The notes under the pieces were generated by a model. The model saw only the letters and a program-made list of their open reading frames with translations. It searched no databases and was not told where the DNA came from. A stretch of 64,000 nt of DNA, taken from Armatimonadetes bacterium DC. Its GTDB lineage: Bacteria > Armatimonadota > Fimbriimonadia > Fimbriimonadales > GBS-DC. Shown piece after piece: positions 37,363 to 44,801 of the stretch. A program made the position numbers and the translations under genes. The stretch lies in the NCBI GenBank assembly GCA_001442985.1, contig LDYB01000016.1, positions 1 to 64,000 on the forward strand, in the 5' to 3' direction. Within the stretch, counting starts at the first letter, position 1. Each line of letters begins with the position of its first letter.

Positions 37363-39267
37363 ATGCGACGCGCAATCTGGATTTTGGGGCTGGCAGGATC
37401 GCTGGTGAGCGGACTCTTTGCCGACGAACACGCCTACCTGCCCCTCTACCGCGACTACCCCGCAGGCGCATGGGACGACTGGTCGTGGGCGTCCCGCAAT
37501 ATGCAAAACACCAGCCCTGTCTATTCGGGGCAATATTCCATTCGCGCCGATTTGTACCCGTGGTCTGCGGTGCGCTTTCATCACGGTTCAGGGCTGGACG
37601 CAACAGGCTTCACGCATCTGGAGTTCTGGGTACACGGGGGCAACACGGGCGGACAGGTGTTCCACATTATGGCGAAGGTGAACGGTGTGGATCGGGCGCC
37701 CGTGCCGATTACCGATTACGCCACTGTTCGCGCCAACCAGTGGACGCGCGTGCAGGTGCCGCTGAGCGCGCTGGGAATCTCGGCAGGTCAGCGCGTGGAG
37801 GATATCTACTTCATCGAGCGGCGCGGGCAGAGCGTGCCCACCTTCTATCTGGACGAGATTCGACTGGTGCGCCCTTACAGCACCTCGGCGACTTTCACGG
37901 TGAACGCCGCCAGCACAGGGCGCACACTCACGCCCCTGCACTTCGGCATGAATGTCGCCACATGGGACTGGAACCTGACCAACTCCACGACCATCACGCG
38001 CCTGCGCCAGATTCGGAGCGGGCTGCTGCGCTTCCCTGGCGGTTCTACCAGCAACGAGTACGACTGGCGCACCAACCGCAACAAGCGCGACGGCACCACC
38101 TATGGCACGAACACGAGCCAGTTTCTCAGCGTCGCATCGCAGGTGGGCGCGGAGAAGTTTATCACGGTCAACTATGGCTCTGGCACGCCGGAAGAGGCGC
38201 GCGATTGGGTGCAGTACGCCAACCGCACGCTAAACGGCAATGTGCGCTACTGGGCGATTGGCAACGAGTGCTACGGCACATGGGAATACGACACGCACAC
38301 TTTCCGCCACGACGCCGACACCTACGCCACCTTCGCCCGCGACGCGATGAGCCTGATGAAAGCCGTGGACGCCACCATCAAGATTGGCGTTGTGGGCACA
38401 TGGTCAGAGACGGACTACCCGCAACGGTTTTTCGTAACGAACCCTCGCACGGGTCAGACTGTGAACGGCTGGTCGGCGGTGCTGTTGCAACGGCTGGCGT
38501 CGCTGAATGTGGTGCCCGATTTTTATGAGATTCACTACTACCCCCAGAACCCCGGTCGTGAAGACGATGCGTATCTACTGTTCTCGCCGCGCGAGTGGTT
38601 CACGATTGTTGCCAGCGCGCGCCAGATGCTCCGCGATTATCTGGGCACTGCGGGCGACAGCGTGATGCTCTTTGCGACGGAGAACAACGCGGTCTCTTAT
38701 AACCCTGGCAAGCAGACCACCAGCCTTGTGAACGCGCTCTATTTTGCCGAGTCATGGGGTCATGCGGTGCTGGCGGGGGTGGACGCTTTCGCGTGGTGGG
38801 ATTTACATAACTCGGCGGAGGCGGGCAACAATAACAGCGTGCTTCTTTATGGCTGGCGCAATGTGGGCGATTATGGCGTATTGGCTTCGGGCTATCCATC
38901 GGGCACGAGCGAGCCGCTGAACACCCCCTACCCGACCTTCTACGCCTGCGAGCTGGTGGCGCGTTTCGCCCAGCCGGGCGATACGCTGATCCCCGTTTCG
39001 GGGAGCCATCCGCTGGTATCGGTGTACGCCGTGCGTACCCTGAACGGGCGCATGAACCTGCTGATTCTCAACAAGGCGCGCACCACGCCGATAGACCTTC
39101 GGGTGGTGTTCAGCGGCTACACCTTGCCCAGCAGCGCGACGCTGGTCTGGTACGGTCCCAATCAGGATCAGGGCAAAAAGCCGCCCGCCAGCCGCACGAT
39201 TCGCCCGCGCTCGCGCGACCTCACGCTCAGGCTGGAGCCGCTTACCCTGTATGTGGTGCGGCTGTAG
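37363..39267 (+). CDS. Secreted GH-A clan glycoside hydrolase (alpha-L-arabinofuranosidase-like)
   Basis: This 634-residue protein has a signal peptide (cleavage near residue 20) and an N-terminal carbohydrate-binding jelly roll (about 25-172, FYLDEIRLVRP at its end). A TIM barrel follows: acid/base Glu302 in YWAIGNECYG and nucleophile Glu440 in LFATENNA, the clan A NE and E pair. LLRFPGGSTSNEYDW is typical of GH51/GH39/GH30-like enzymes. A C-terminal beta-sandwich ends the protein (about 545-634). The exact family is uncertain. GGGGAG lies 5 nt before the ATG. It probably debranches plant or microbial polysaccharide, in keeping with xylA. Confidence 0.85.
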   Translation: MRRAIWILGLAGSLVSGLFADEHAYLPLYRDYPAGAWDDWSWASRNMQNTSPVYSGQYSIRADLYPWSAVRFHHGSGLDATGFTHLEFWVHGGNTGGQVFHIMAKVNGVDRAPVPITDYATVRANQWTRVQVPLSALGISAGQRVEDIYFIERRGQSVPTFYLDEIRLVRPYSTSATFTVNAASTGRTLTPLHFGMNVATWDWNLTNSTTITRLRQIRSGLLRFPGGSTSNEYDWRTNRNKRDGTTYGTNTSQFLSVASQVGAEKFITVNYGSGTPEEARDWVQYANRTLNGNVRYWAIGNECYGTWEYDTHTFRHDADTYATFARDAMSLMKAVDATIKIGVVGTWSETDYPQRFFVTNPRTGQTVNGWSAVLLQRLASLNVVPDFYEIHYYPQNPGREDDAYLLFSPREWFTIVASARQMLRDYLGTAGDSVMLFATENNAVSYNPGKQTTSLVNALYFAESWGHAVLAGVDAFAWWDLHNSAEAGNNNSVLLYGWRNVGDYGVLASGYPSGTSEPLNTPYPTFYACELVARFAQPGDTLIPVSGSHPLVSVYAVRTLNGRMNLLILNKARTTPIDLRVVFSGYTLPSSATLVWYGPNQDQGKKPPASRTIRPRSRDLTLRLEPLTLYVVRL

Positions 39268-39268
39268 A

Positions 39269-39922
39269 CTAAAACTTCTGGGGTTTGAGCATCAGTTTAA
39301 GGAACAGCCACGCCAGCCCGCCAAAAATCGCGCCGATAATCCCGCCCAGGATGGCTCCTCGCCAGGGGGATTCAATCCCCCAGCCTGCGAGAATGGGTCT
39401 GACGAAAAGGAATACCGGTATCGTAAGGAAAAAAGCGATGGCGCCCGCGAGTAGAAGCGCAACGAAGTAGCGAACCCTCGTCTCGCGGTTCAGGTAATCC
39501 ATGCGGATGAAGTCTACAGATTCGCCCGCCACATAACGCGCCGATTCGGTGAGCTCCTGAATGAGCAGAAGGCGCTCTATCTCGTAGATGGTGTGCCCCG
39601 TTCGGTTCAGTTGCAGGTTGAGCGCCACCTCGGTGCCGTTTGGAGCAGGGTTCAGGGCGATTCGCAGTTCCGCCGCCAGCTGGCGTGGGGCGTAGAGGAA
39701 CATAGCACGCCACAGGGAGCCGCGCTTCATCACCAGTCTGCTGGGATCTGCAGAGACGGTTTCGTAGCCCAGCCGTCGGAAGTACTCCTGCAGACGCTGG
39801 CGTGTGGTCTCCACCGATTCGCCCGTATGAAACTGCCAGTGGAGTTCCATGAACTGTCCTGCACGCCGAACCGCCACTGAAGGCGCTTCCATCTGCGGCG
39901 TTGGCGGATTCACTTTGCTCAC
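39269..39922 (-). CDS. Unknown protein with two C-terminal membrane helices
   Basis: I do not recognise the family. The first 140 of 217 residues form a soluble alpha/beta region; the C-terminal part has two hydrophobic helices (YFVALLLAGAIAFFLTIPVFLF and GAILGGIIGAIFGGLAWLFL) joined by a short loop. The start is GTG 39922, 9 nt after TATAAT (39937..39932, preceded by AGG), implying leaderless expression. GTG 39913, 7 nt after AGAGGT, is an alternative. Its promoter lies in the 3' end of the MFS gene. Confidence 0.6.
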   Translation of the reverse strand: MSKVNPPTPQMEAPSVAVRRAGQFMELHWQFHTGESVETTRQRLQEYFRRLGYETVSADPSRLVMKRGSLWRAMFLYAPRQLAAELRIALNPAPNGTEVALNLQLNRTGHTIYEIERLLLIQELTESARYVAGESVDFIRMDYLNRETRVRYFVALLLAGAIAFFLTIPVFLFVRPILAGWGIESPWRGAILGGIIGAIFGGLAWLFLKLMLKPQKF

Positions 39923-41082
39923 CTCTTCTGGATTATACCTGTATATCGAAGCGCTATCAGGAGCGCAGCTGCTGCGCCGATTGCGCCGCCCCAGCCTGCA
40001 ACCGATTGCGCCACCAGCCAGCCTGCCAGCGCGGGTCCTGCCACATAGCCCAGCGAGTAAAAAGCGTGCAGAATCGCCAGCGCGCTGCCGCGCGCCGATT
40101 CGGGGGCATGCTCAAACGCCAGCAGATGCACCGCCGGGAAGGTCAGCCCGAACCCGACGCCGCCCAGCAGCGCCCACAGCCACGCGCCCGTCGGCATCGG
40201 GAGCGTTTCAAAAGCTATCAAGCCCGCCATCAGCAGCGCAACCCCCAGCACACTGCGCCCGAACGCGCCGCCCAGCACTCCACGCCGACGAACCAGAGCC
40301 ATACACAACATCGAGACCAGCGCAAATGCGCCCCAGATGCGCCCTCGATAGGCGGCGTCGTAGCCTGCTGATCCCATCTCCAGCGGGAGCGCCACGGTCA
40401 GCACGCCCATCGCGAAGGTCATTCCCAGTGTGAGCCAGAAACTGACAAGCACCCCCGCGGTACGCCAGAGCGCCCGCCATTCCACCTGCGTTCGTGCCTC
40501 ATGGGACGGCGCGTCTGCAGGCAGCCAGAAGGCGCACAGCCCTGCCAGCGCGGTCAGCACGCTCACGCCCACAAACAGCGTCGGCTCGCCGTAGGTTTTG
40601 ACCAGCATCCCGCTAATAGGAGGCGCCAGCATTGCCGTTAGCCCAATCAACACGCCAATTCGTCCCATCGCCCGCGTGCGGCTGGAGCCCCCATGCTCGC
40701 CTGTCAGCGCAAACAGCGCAGGCACAAACACCGCTCCCGTCGCCCCGTGCAACGCCCGAATCGCCATCAGCCACAACGGCGCGGCCAGCACTCCGTAGAG
40801 CCATATCAGCACGCTCGCCGAGAGCAAACTGAGCGCCATCGGAAGACGCCGACCCCAGCGGTCAATCAACACCCCGGAATAGAGATTCGCCATCAGGTTC
40901 GCCAGCGAGTAAAGCCCCACAATCCAGCCTGCCTGCGCTTCGCTGGCGCCCTGCGCCACCGCATAGGGAGAAAGGATCGGCACAATCGCGAAGGTATCCA
41001 GAAACGCCACCAGCGCCACAAAACTCAGAATCAACGCGGTGGGGCGCACCGCCGTCGCATCCGCCTGTGCTTTAGCCTCCAT
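39919..41082 (-). CDS. Major facilitator superfamily transporter
   Basis: This is a 387-residue, 12-helix permease. The loop 2-3 motif, GVLIDRWGRRLPMALSL, is the MFS motif A (GxxxDRxGRR). It resembles drug-efflux or sugar-efflux carriers, but the substrate cannot be set. GGGGTATCCT (41100..41092) ends 9 nt before the ATG and there is no SD, so it is predicted to be leaderless even though it overlaps the yihY 3' end by 11 nt. Confidence 0.9.
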   Translation of the reverse strand: MEAKAQADATAVRPTALILSFVALVAFLDTFAIVPILSPYAVAQGASEAQAGWIVGLYSLANLMANLYSGVLIDRWGRRLPMALSLLSASVLIWLYGVLAAPLWLMAIRALHGATGAVFVPALFALTGEHGGSSRTRAMGRIGVLIGLTAMLAPPISGMLVKTYGEPTLFVGVSVLTALAGLCAFWLPADAPSHEARTQVEWRALWRTAGVLVSFWLTLGMTFAMGVLTVALPLEMGSAGYDAAYRGRIWGAFALVSMLCMALVRRRGVLGGAFGRSVLGVALLMAGLIAFETLPMPTGAWLWALLGGVGFGLTFPAVHLLAFEHAPESARGSALAILHAFYSLGYVAGPALAGWLVAQSVAGWGGAIGAAAALLIALRYTGIIQKR

Positions 41083-41965
41083 CTGGGTTAAAGGATACCC
41101 CCTCTTCTGCCACCACCCCCAGAATCGCCCCCAGAAAGAAAACCTGCGCCGAGAAGTAGACTCCCAGCAGCAACACCACCACCGAGCCTGCCGAGCCGTA
41201 AAGCGTGGCGATTCCTGTGGTGGTGAGGTACCAGCTGACCAGCGAGCGCATCAGCACCAGTAAAACTGTTGCCACCAGCGCCGTGCCCATCGCCACACGC
41301 CAGCGCGGGCGCCGTGCAGGCAGCCACCAGTAAAGCAGGCTGATCCCCAGCCATAGCATCACGGGCAGCAGCGCACGGTTCGCCGCATAGCCCAGCCAGT
41401 AGCCAAGAGGCAGGTGATCAGGCACACGCTCGCGAATAGCCGCCAGTGCCAGCTCCAGCACCAGACTCGCGCCCATCAGCCCCACCAGGATTAAAATCGC
41501 AACGCTGGCAATCAGGCGCGTCAGGAGCCAGTTCAGCACGCCACTTTCGGCATGTGGCGGCGCCTGCCACACTTCATCCAGTGAGCTCTTGAGCGCCTGA
41601 AGTAGCCCCGACGCGCCCCAGAACGCCAGCAACAGCCCCACGAGGGTGGCGGTCGCGCCGGAGCCACGCTCCAGAGTCTGGGTCAGCAGCTGGCGCACCA
41701 GTCGCGCCGCGCCCGCGCCCAGAGTCTGCTCCAGCGCTTTGAGAATCTGCTCCACCACGCGCTCCGTGCCCAGCAGCGAACCCAGCACGCCCGTCAGCAC
41801 CATCAGCAGGGGCGCAAGGGTCAGTAAGGAGAAAAACGCAATCGCTGCCGCATGACGGGCGACCGCCACACGCCCCCAGAGGGCAGCGACTTTCAGCACG
41901 AAATGAAACCACGCTTGCCGATAAATCCAGGCGCCAAAGCGTGTCCACACTATCGTCGGGCGCAC
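41072..41965 (-). CDS. yihY: YihY/virulence factor BrkB family membrane protein
   Basis: This 297-residue protein has about six transmembrane helices. Family features are AAIAFFSLLTLAPLL near the N-terminus, LWGASGL-like FWGASGLLQALKSSLDEVW, and the late ATLYGSAGSVVVLLLGVYFSAQVFFLGA. It was once annotated as RNase BN, which is wrong for this family; the function is unresolved. The start is GTG 41965, overlapping the nlpC/P60 stop by 16 nt. Confidence 0.9.
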   Translation of the reverse strand: MRPTIVWTRFGAWIYRQAWFHFVLKVAALWGRVAVARHAAAIAFFSLLTLAPLLMVLTGVLGSLLGTERVVEQILKALEQTLGAGAARLVRQLLTQTLERGSGATATLVGLLLAFWGASGLLQALKSSLDEVWQAPPHAESGVLNWLLTRLIASVAILILVGLMGASLVLELALAAIRERVPDHLPLGYWLGYAANRALLPVMLWLGISLLYWWLPARRPRWRVAMGTALVATVLLVLMRSLVSWYLTTTGIATLYGSAGSVVVLLLGVYFSAQVFFLGAILGVVAEEGVSFNPDGG

Positions 41966-42588
41966 ACAAGACTGCGCCGATAGGTCGGATGGCTCAGGTG
42001 GTCAATCGCCACGCCCTTACGCGAGCGCGCGCTATGAATGAAGTAGCCCTCACCGATGTAGATGCCCGTGTGGTCAATCTCCCTGCCGTTGACCGCGAAG
42101 TAGAGCCTGTCGCCGGGGCGCAGGTCTTCAAAGCGGGTGATGGGCGTGCCGACTCGCGCCTGATCGCGGGCACGGCGCGGGAGCGACCGCCCGAACTGCT
42201 CGTAAATCAGCTTCACAAAACCCGAACAGTCCAGCCCGTCGCGCGGGCTATTGCCACCCCACTTGTAGCGCACGCCCAGATAGCGCATCGCCAGCTGGGT
42301 AATCCGATTGGGGTCTACCCCGCGTGGGAGGGTGTAGACCACCTCGTACTCGGTTACCTGAAGCGCCTGCAGCGGAATCCAGCCCAGTTTGCCGTTTTGC
42401 ATCAGCACGCCGCCCCACTGCCCGCGGCGCTCGCGCATCATCAGGTAGTAGCGCGCGGGCACATGCCAGTAGAGCGGCGCACGGGGGTCCGGTGCGCGGT
42501 GAATGCCCGTGGGGCGCTTCACCAGCACCAGTCGTCCCAGCCAGTGGCGCACATATTCTGGCTCACGCGGGTTCGGATTACGCGGCAT
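41950..42588 (-). CDS. NlpC/P60 family cysteine peptidase with SH3-like domain
   Basis: This 212-residue protein has an SH3-like beta domain (about 15-85, GVLMQNGKLGWIPLQAL) and a C-terminal NlpC/P60 domain. Catalytic Cys is in GLDCSGFVKLIYEQFG and His in EIDHTGIYIGEG. Such enzymes cut gamma-D-Glu-diaminopimelate bonds in peptidoglycan. No signal peptide or lipobox is visible from the ATG at 42588, which lies 1 nt after the gmk stop with GGAGCG upstream, so it may act on recycled muropeptides in the cytosol. Confidence 0.87.
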   Translation of the reverse strand: MPRNPNPREPEYVRHWLGRLVLVKRPTGIHRAPDPRAPLYWHVPARYYLMMRERRGQWGGVLMQNGKLGWIPLQALQVTEYEVVYTLPRGVDPNRITQLAMRYLGVRYKWGGNSPRDGLDCSGFVKLIYEQFGRSLPRRARDQARVGTPITRFEDLRPGDRLYFAVNGREIDHTGIYIGEGYFIHSARSRKGVAIDHLSHPTYRRSLVCARR

Positions 42589-42589
42589 C

Positions 42590-43231
42590 TCAGGCGCTCC
42601 GTGCTTCCGATTCAGCGACCGAAGTTTCCATCCGATGGCGCACCCTGTGGCGCTCGGCAATCAAAATACAGCGCAGGGTCTCCAGCGCGCGATTGATATC
42701 GTCGTTCACGACCACATAGTCGTATTTGGGGATATATTCCATCTCGCGCCGGGCGTTTTCCAGTCGGAGCTGGATGGCTTCTTCCGAGTCGCGTCCGCGC
42801 TTGCGCAGGCGCCGCTCCAGCTCCTCCAGCGAGGGGGGTGCGACGAAAATCAGAACCGCTTCGGGGAACTTCTCGCGCACCTGCATCGCGCCCTGCACAT
42901 CGATTCGCAACACCACATCGCGTCCCGCGTTGCGCAGCTCCTCCATCTTGTGCAGGGGCGTGCCGTACCAGTTGCCATGCACATTCGCGTATTCCAGAAA
43001 CGCCCCCTGCGCAATCATCTGCTGGAACTCCTCTTCGGTAACAAAGTAGTAGTCCAGCCCGTGCCGCTCCATGCGTGTTTGCGGGCGTGTGGTGTAGGTG
43101 ATCAGCCGGCGCACATTCGGTGCCACCAGCTGCCACTGCTCAATCAGCGTGTCCTTGCCTACCCCCGCAGGTCCCGAAAGCACAATCAACAGCCCGCGAG
43201 TGGGAGGTTTTAGAACCGTGTTCCAGTCCAC
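42590..43231 (-). CDS. gmk: Guanylate kinase
   Basis: It phosphorylates GMP to GDP. The 213 residues run from GTG 43231, where AAGGAGGTG lies 4 nt upstream; this SD decides the start over a frame reaching 43438. Motifs are the P-loop LSGPAGVGKDTL, TTRPQTRMERHGLDYYFV for GMP, FLEYANVHGNWYGTP, and LRIDVQGAMQV. It heads a collinear group with nlpC/P60, yihY and an MFS gene. A leader of about 120 nt separates it from its promoter. Confidence 0.95.
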   Translation of the reverse strand: MDWNTVLKPPTRGLLIVLSGPAGVGKDTLIEQWQLVAPNVRRLITYTTRPQTRMERHGLDYYFVTEEEFQQMIAQGAFLEYANVHGNWYGTPLHKMEELRNAGRDVVLRIDVQGAMQVREKFPEAVLIFVAPPSLEELERRLRKRGRDSEEAIQLRLENARREMEYIPKYDYVVVNDDINRALETLRCILIAERHRVRHRMETSVAESEARSA

Positions 43232-43355
43232 GATACACCTCCTTACGAAAATAGCCCGCCGCATCGGCACCGGGAGCGGCATTAAATACGCATGCGTCTT
43301 TTCCCTCTCCAGCGAGGGACAGCCCCTGTCAATTATCGGCAAAAGGCTTGTGTTT

Positions 43356-43364
43356 AGTATACCC
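43356..43364 (-). promoter_or_regulatory. GGGTATACT promoter element of gmk
   Basis: TATACT at 43361..43356 (minus) is preceded by GGG. It gives gmk an unusually long 5' leader of roughly 120 nt with internal inverted repeats. Confidence 0.5.
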
Positions 43365-43488
43365 CACCCGTTTTCGGTTTCCTGCGTTAACCCCACATGC
43401 CGGGGGCGTTTCGAGAGACTCGGGTTTCTCTCCGTCATCTAAAGGGTAAGCCATAGACTACCTGTCCAATTGAACACTGAGCAGACAC

Positions 43489-43518
43489 TTGACATAAAGC
43501 GGTAAAATGTGGTATAAT
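43489..43518 (+). promoter_or_regulatory. Perfect consensus promoter of the tubulin-like operon
   Basis: TTGACA (43489-43494), an 18-nt spacer and TATAAT (43513-43518). Transcription should start near 43525, about 30 nt before the ATG at 43555. It is one of only three TTGAC-type promoters seen here and suggests strong constitutive expression. Confidence 0.8.
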
Positions 43519-43554
43519 GTATGCCACTGATAAGCATTGAAGGGGATGGTGCTT

Positions 43555-44790
43555 ATGAGACGCTGGCGACTATGTGTGCTTGTCGTGTCGCTATGGGTGA
43601 TTCTGGTGAATGCTCAGGGGGAGGAGAACCCGATTGAGGTCATCGCACCGCGACCGAGTGCCGTCTACGGGTGGGGGCGACAAGCACCAACCGTGCAGCT
43701 GAAAGTGCGTGCCCGTTTTGCCGAGCCGACGCGGCGTGTCTTTGTGACTGCTATCCTCTACAGCCACAGAGGGGAACTTATCCAGCGCGTTCCGTTACGA
43801 GACGACGGACAATTCGGCGATGCGGTTGCTGACGACCGGGTGTTTGTGGGTGAATATATCCCCCATGCACCGCAAATATATCGTATTCGCTTCAAAATGG
43901 AATGGCAGTACAATGGGATCTCAAAGCAACACTATTCTCCCTTCCACTCGTTTGAGGTCGTTCGCGTTCCTTACGCCCGCTTCAGAGATAAGCTGAAACA
44001 GTCTCAAGCGCATGTGGGCGCTGCAACACGCCAGACCGTGGTATTGCTTATAGGGGACTCTGAGAAACGCTACACAGGTTCCATGGACGGCATCGTGATC
44101 CAGGCATATGCTGAACCTAAAGCGCATGTCGAGTTATCAGAACCCCCTGCACCTGAAAACTCCATTACCTACCGGTTTGAAAAGCCAGGGCACTACACGC
44201 TCTATGTGAGGACTGTTTTGAATTACAAAGGACAGCAAATTGCCACGGAACCTGATATGATGAGCGTGGCGTATACACAGCCGTCCCGATGGTTGTTGTA
44301 TGCCCCTTTGATTGCGCTTTTAGCGTTCATACTCCTCCCGCCCCGCCAAATACCCCTGTATCGTCATTTCCTTTCCCTCAGGGACCGACGCCTTGATCTA
44401 ACCTACGAAGTAGAGGTAGCGGGCGATGAGAGCATAAGCATTGGTCCTCAGGGCTCAGACCATCCCATTCTCGGCTACGAAGGTGAAGCCATCGAACTGC
44501 AGGCGCGTCCAGGGGAAGACAGAGTGTTTCTTATCGCTGGTGAACTCCGAAACGCAACTGGCACGCAGGAAGTGGTTCCCCTCAATAGCCCTCTTATGCC
44601 AGAGCAAGAGTATCTCATTGGAAACATTGCGGTCTTAGAGTACAAGGAAGTTTTGCGCAACGGTAGCAAGCGAGGAAGCCGGCTGATGCCCAACACGGTT
44701 CTTAAGATGCTGGCTTTAGCCGTGGCTTTGCTCGTAGCGGCTTTGTATTTCTATCAACAACACCAGCTTCAGCAGCTGGCGCAGCTTTAG
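43555..44790 (+). CDS. Signal-anchored membrane protein of the tubulin-like operon
   Basis: This 411-residue protein has a signal peptide (1-20, MRRWRLCVLVVSLWVILVNA), an extracytoplasmic beta-rich region (about 25-240), a transmembrane helix (about 246-262), a predicted cytosolic beta-rich domain (about 263-381) and a second transmembrane helix at the C-terminus (382-400). The segment LRDDGQFGDAVADDRVFVGEY (81-101; core DDGQFGD) resembles the choice-of-anchor X type domain often fused to von Willebrand A proteins. No MIDAS DxSxS is visible. The cytosolic part has an FHA-like look (ISIGPQGSDHPIL), but I am not sure. It is the first gene of the operon; AGGGG precedes the ATG. Confidence 0.75.
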   Translation: MRRWRLCVLVVSLWVILVNAQGEENPIEVIAPRPSAVYGWGRQAPTVQLKVRARFAEPTRRVFVTAILYSHRGELIQRVPLRDDGQFGDAVADDRVFVGEYIPHAPQIYRIRFKMEWQYNGISKQHYSPFHSFEVVRVPYARFRDKLKQSQAHVGAATRQTVVLLIGDSEKRYTGSMDGIVIQAYAEPKAHVELSEPPAPENSITYRFEKPGHYTLYVRTVLNYKGQQIATEPDMMSVAYTQPSRWLLYAPLIALLAFILLPPRQIPLYRHFLSLRDRRLDLTYEVEVAGDESISIGPQGSDHPILGYEGEAIELQARPGEDRVFLIAGELRNATGTQEVVPLNSPLMPEQEYLIGNIAVLEYKEVLRNGSKRGSRLMPNTVLKMLALAVALLVAALYFYQQHQLQQLAQL

Positions 44791-44801
44791 GAGGAACAGC
44801 C

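Larger units (their letters stand above)
43232..43554. other. Divergent intergenic region between gmk and the tubulin-like operon
   Basis: This 323-nt region has no gene. It holds the gmk leader, the gmk GGGTATACT element, and the operon promoter. The leader includes a near-palindrome around 43318-43334 with the 9-mer GACAGGGGC (minus strand), and CCCTC/GAGGG arms nearby. The same 9-mer recurs upstream of tpiA and ftcD. Confidence 0.6.
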
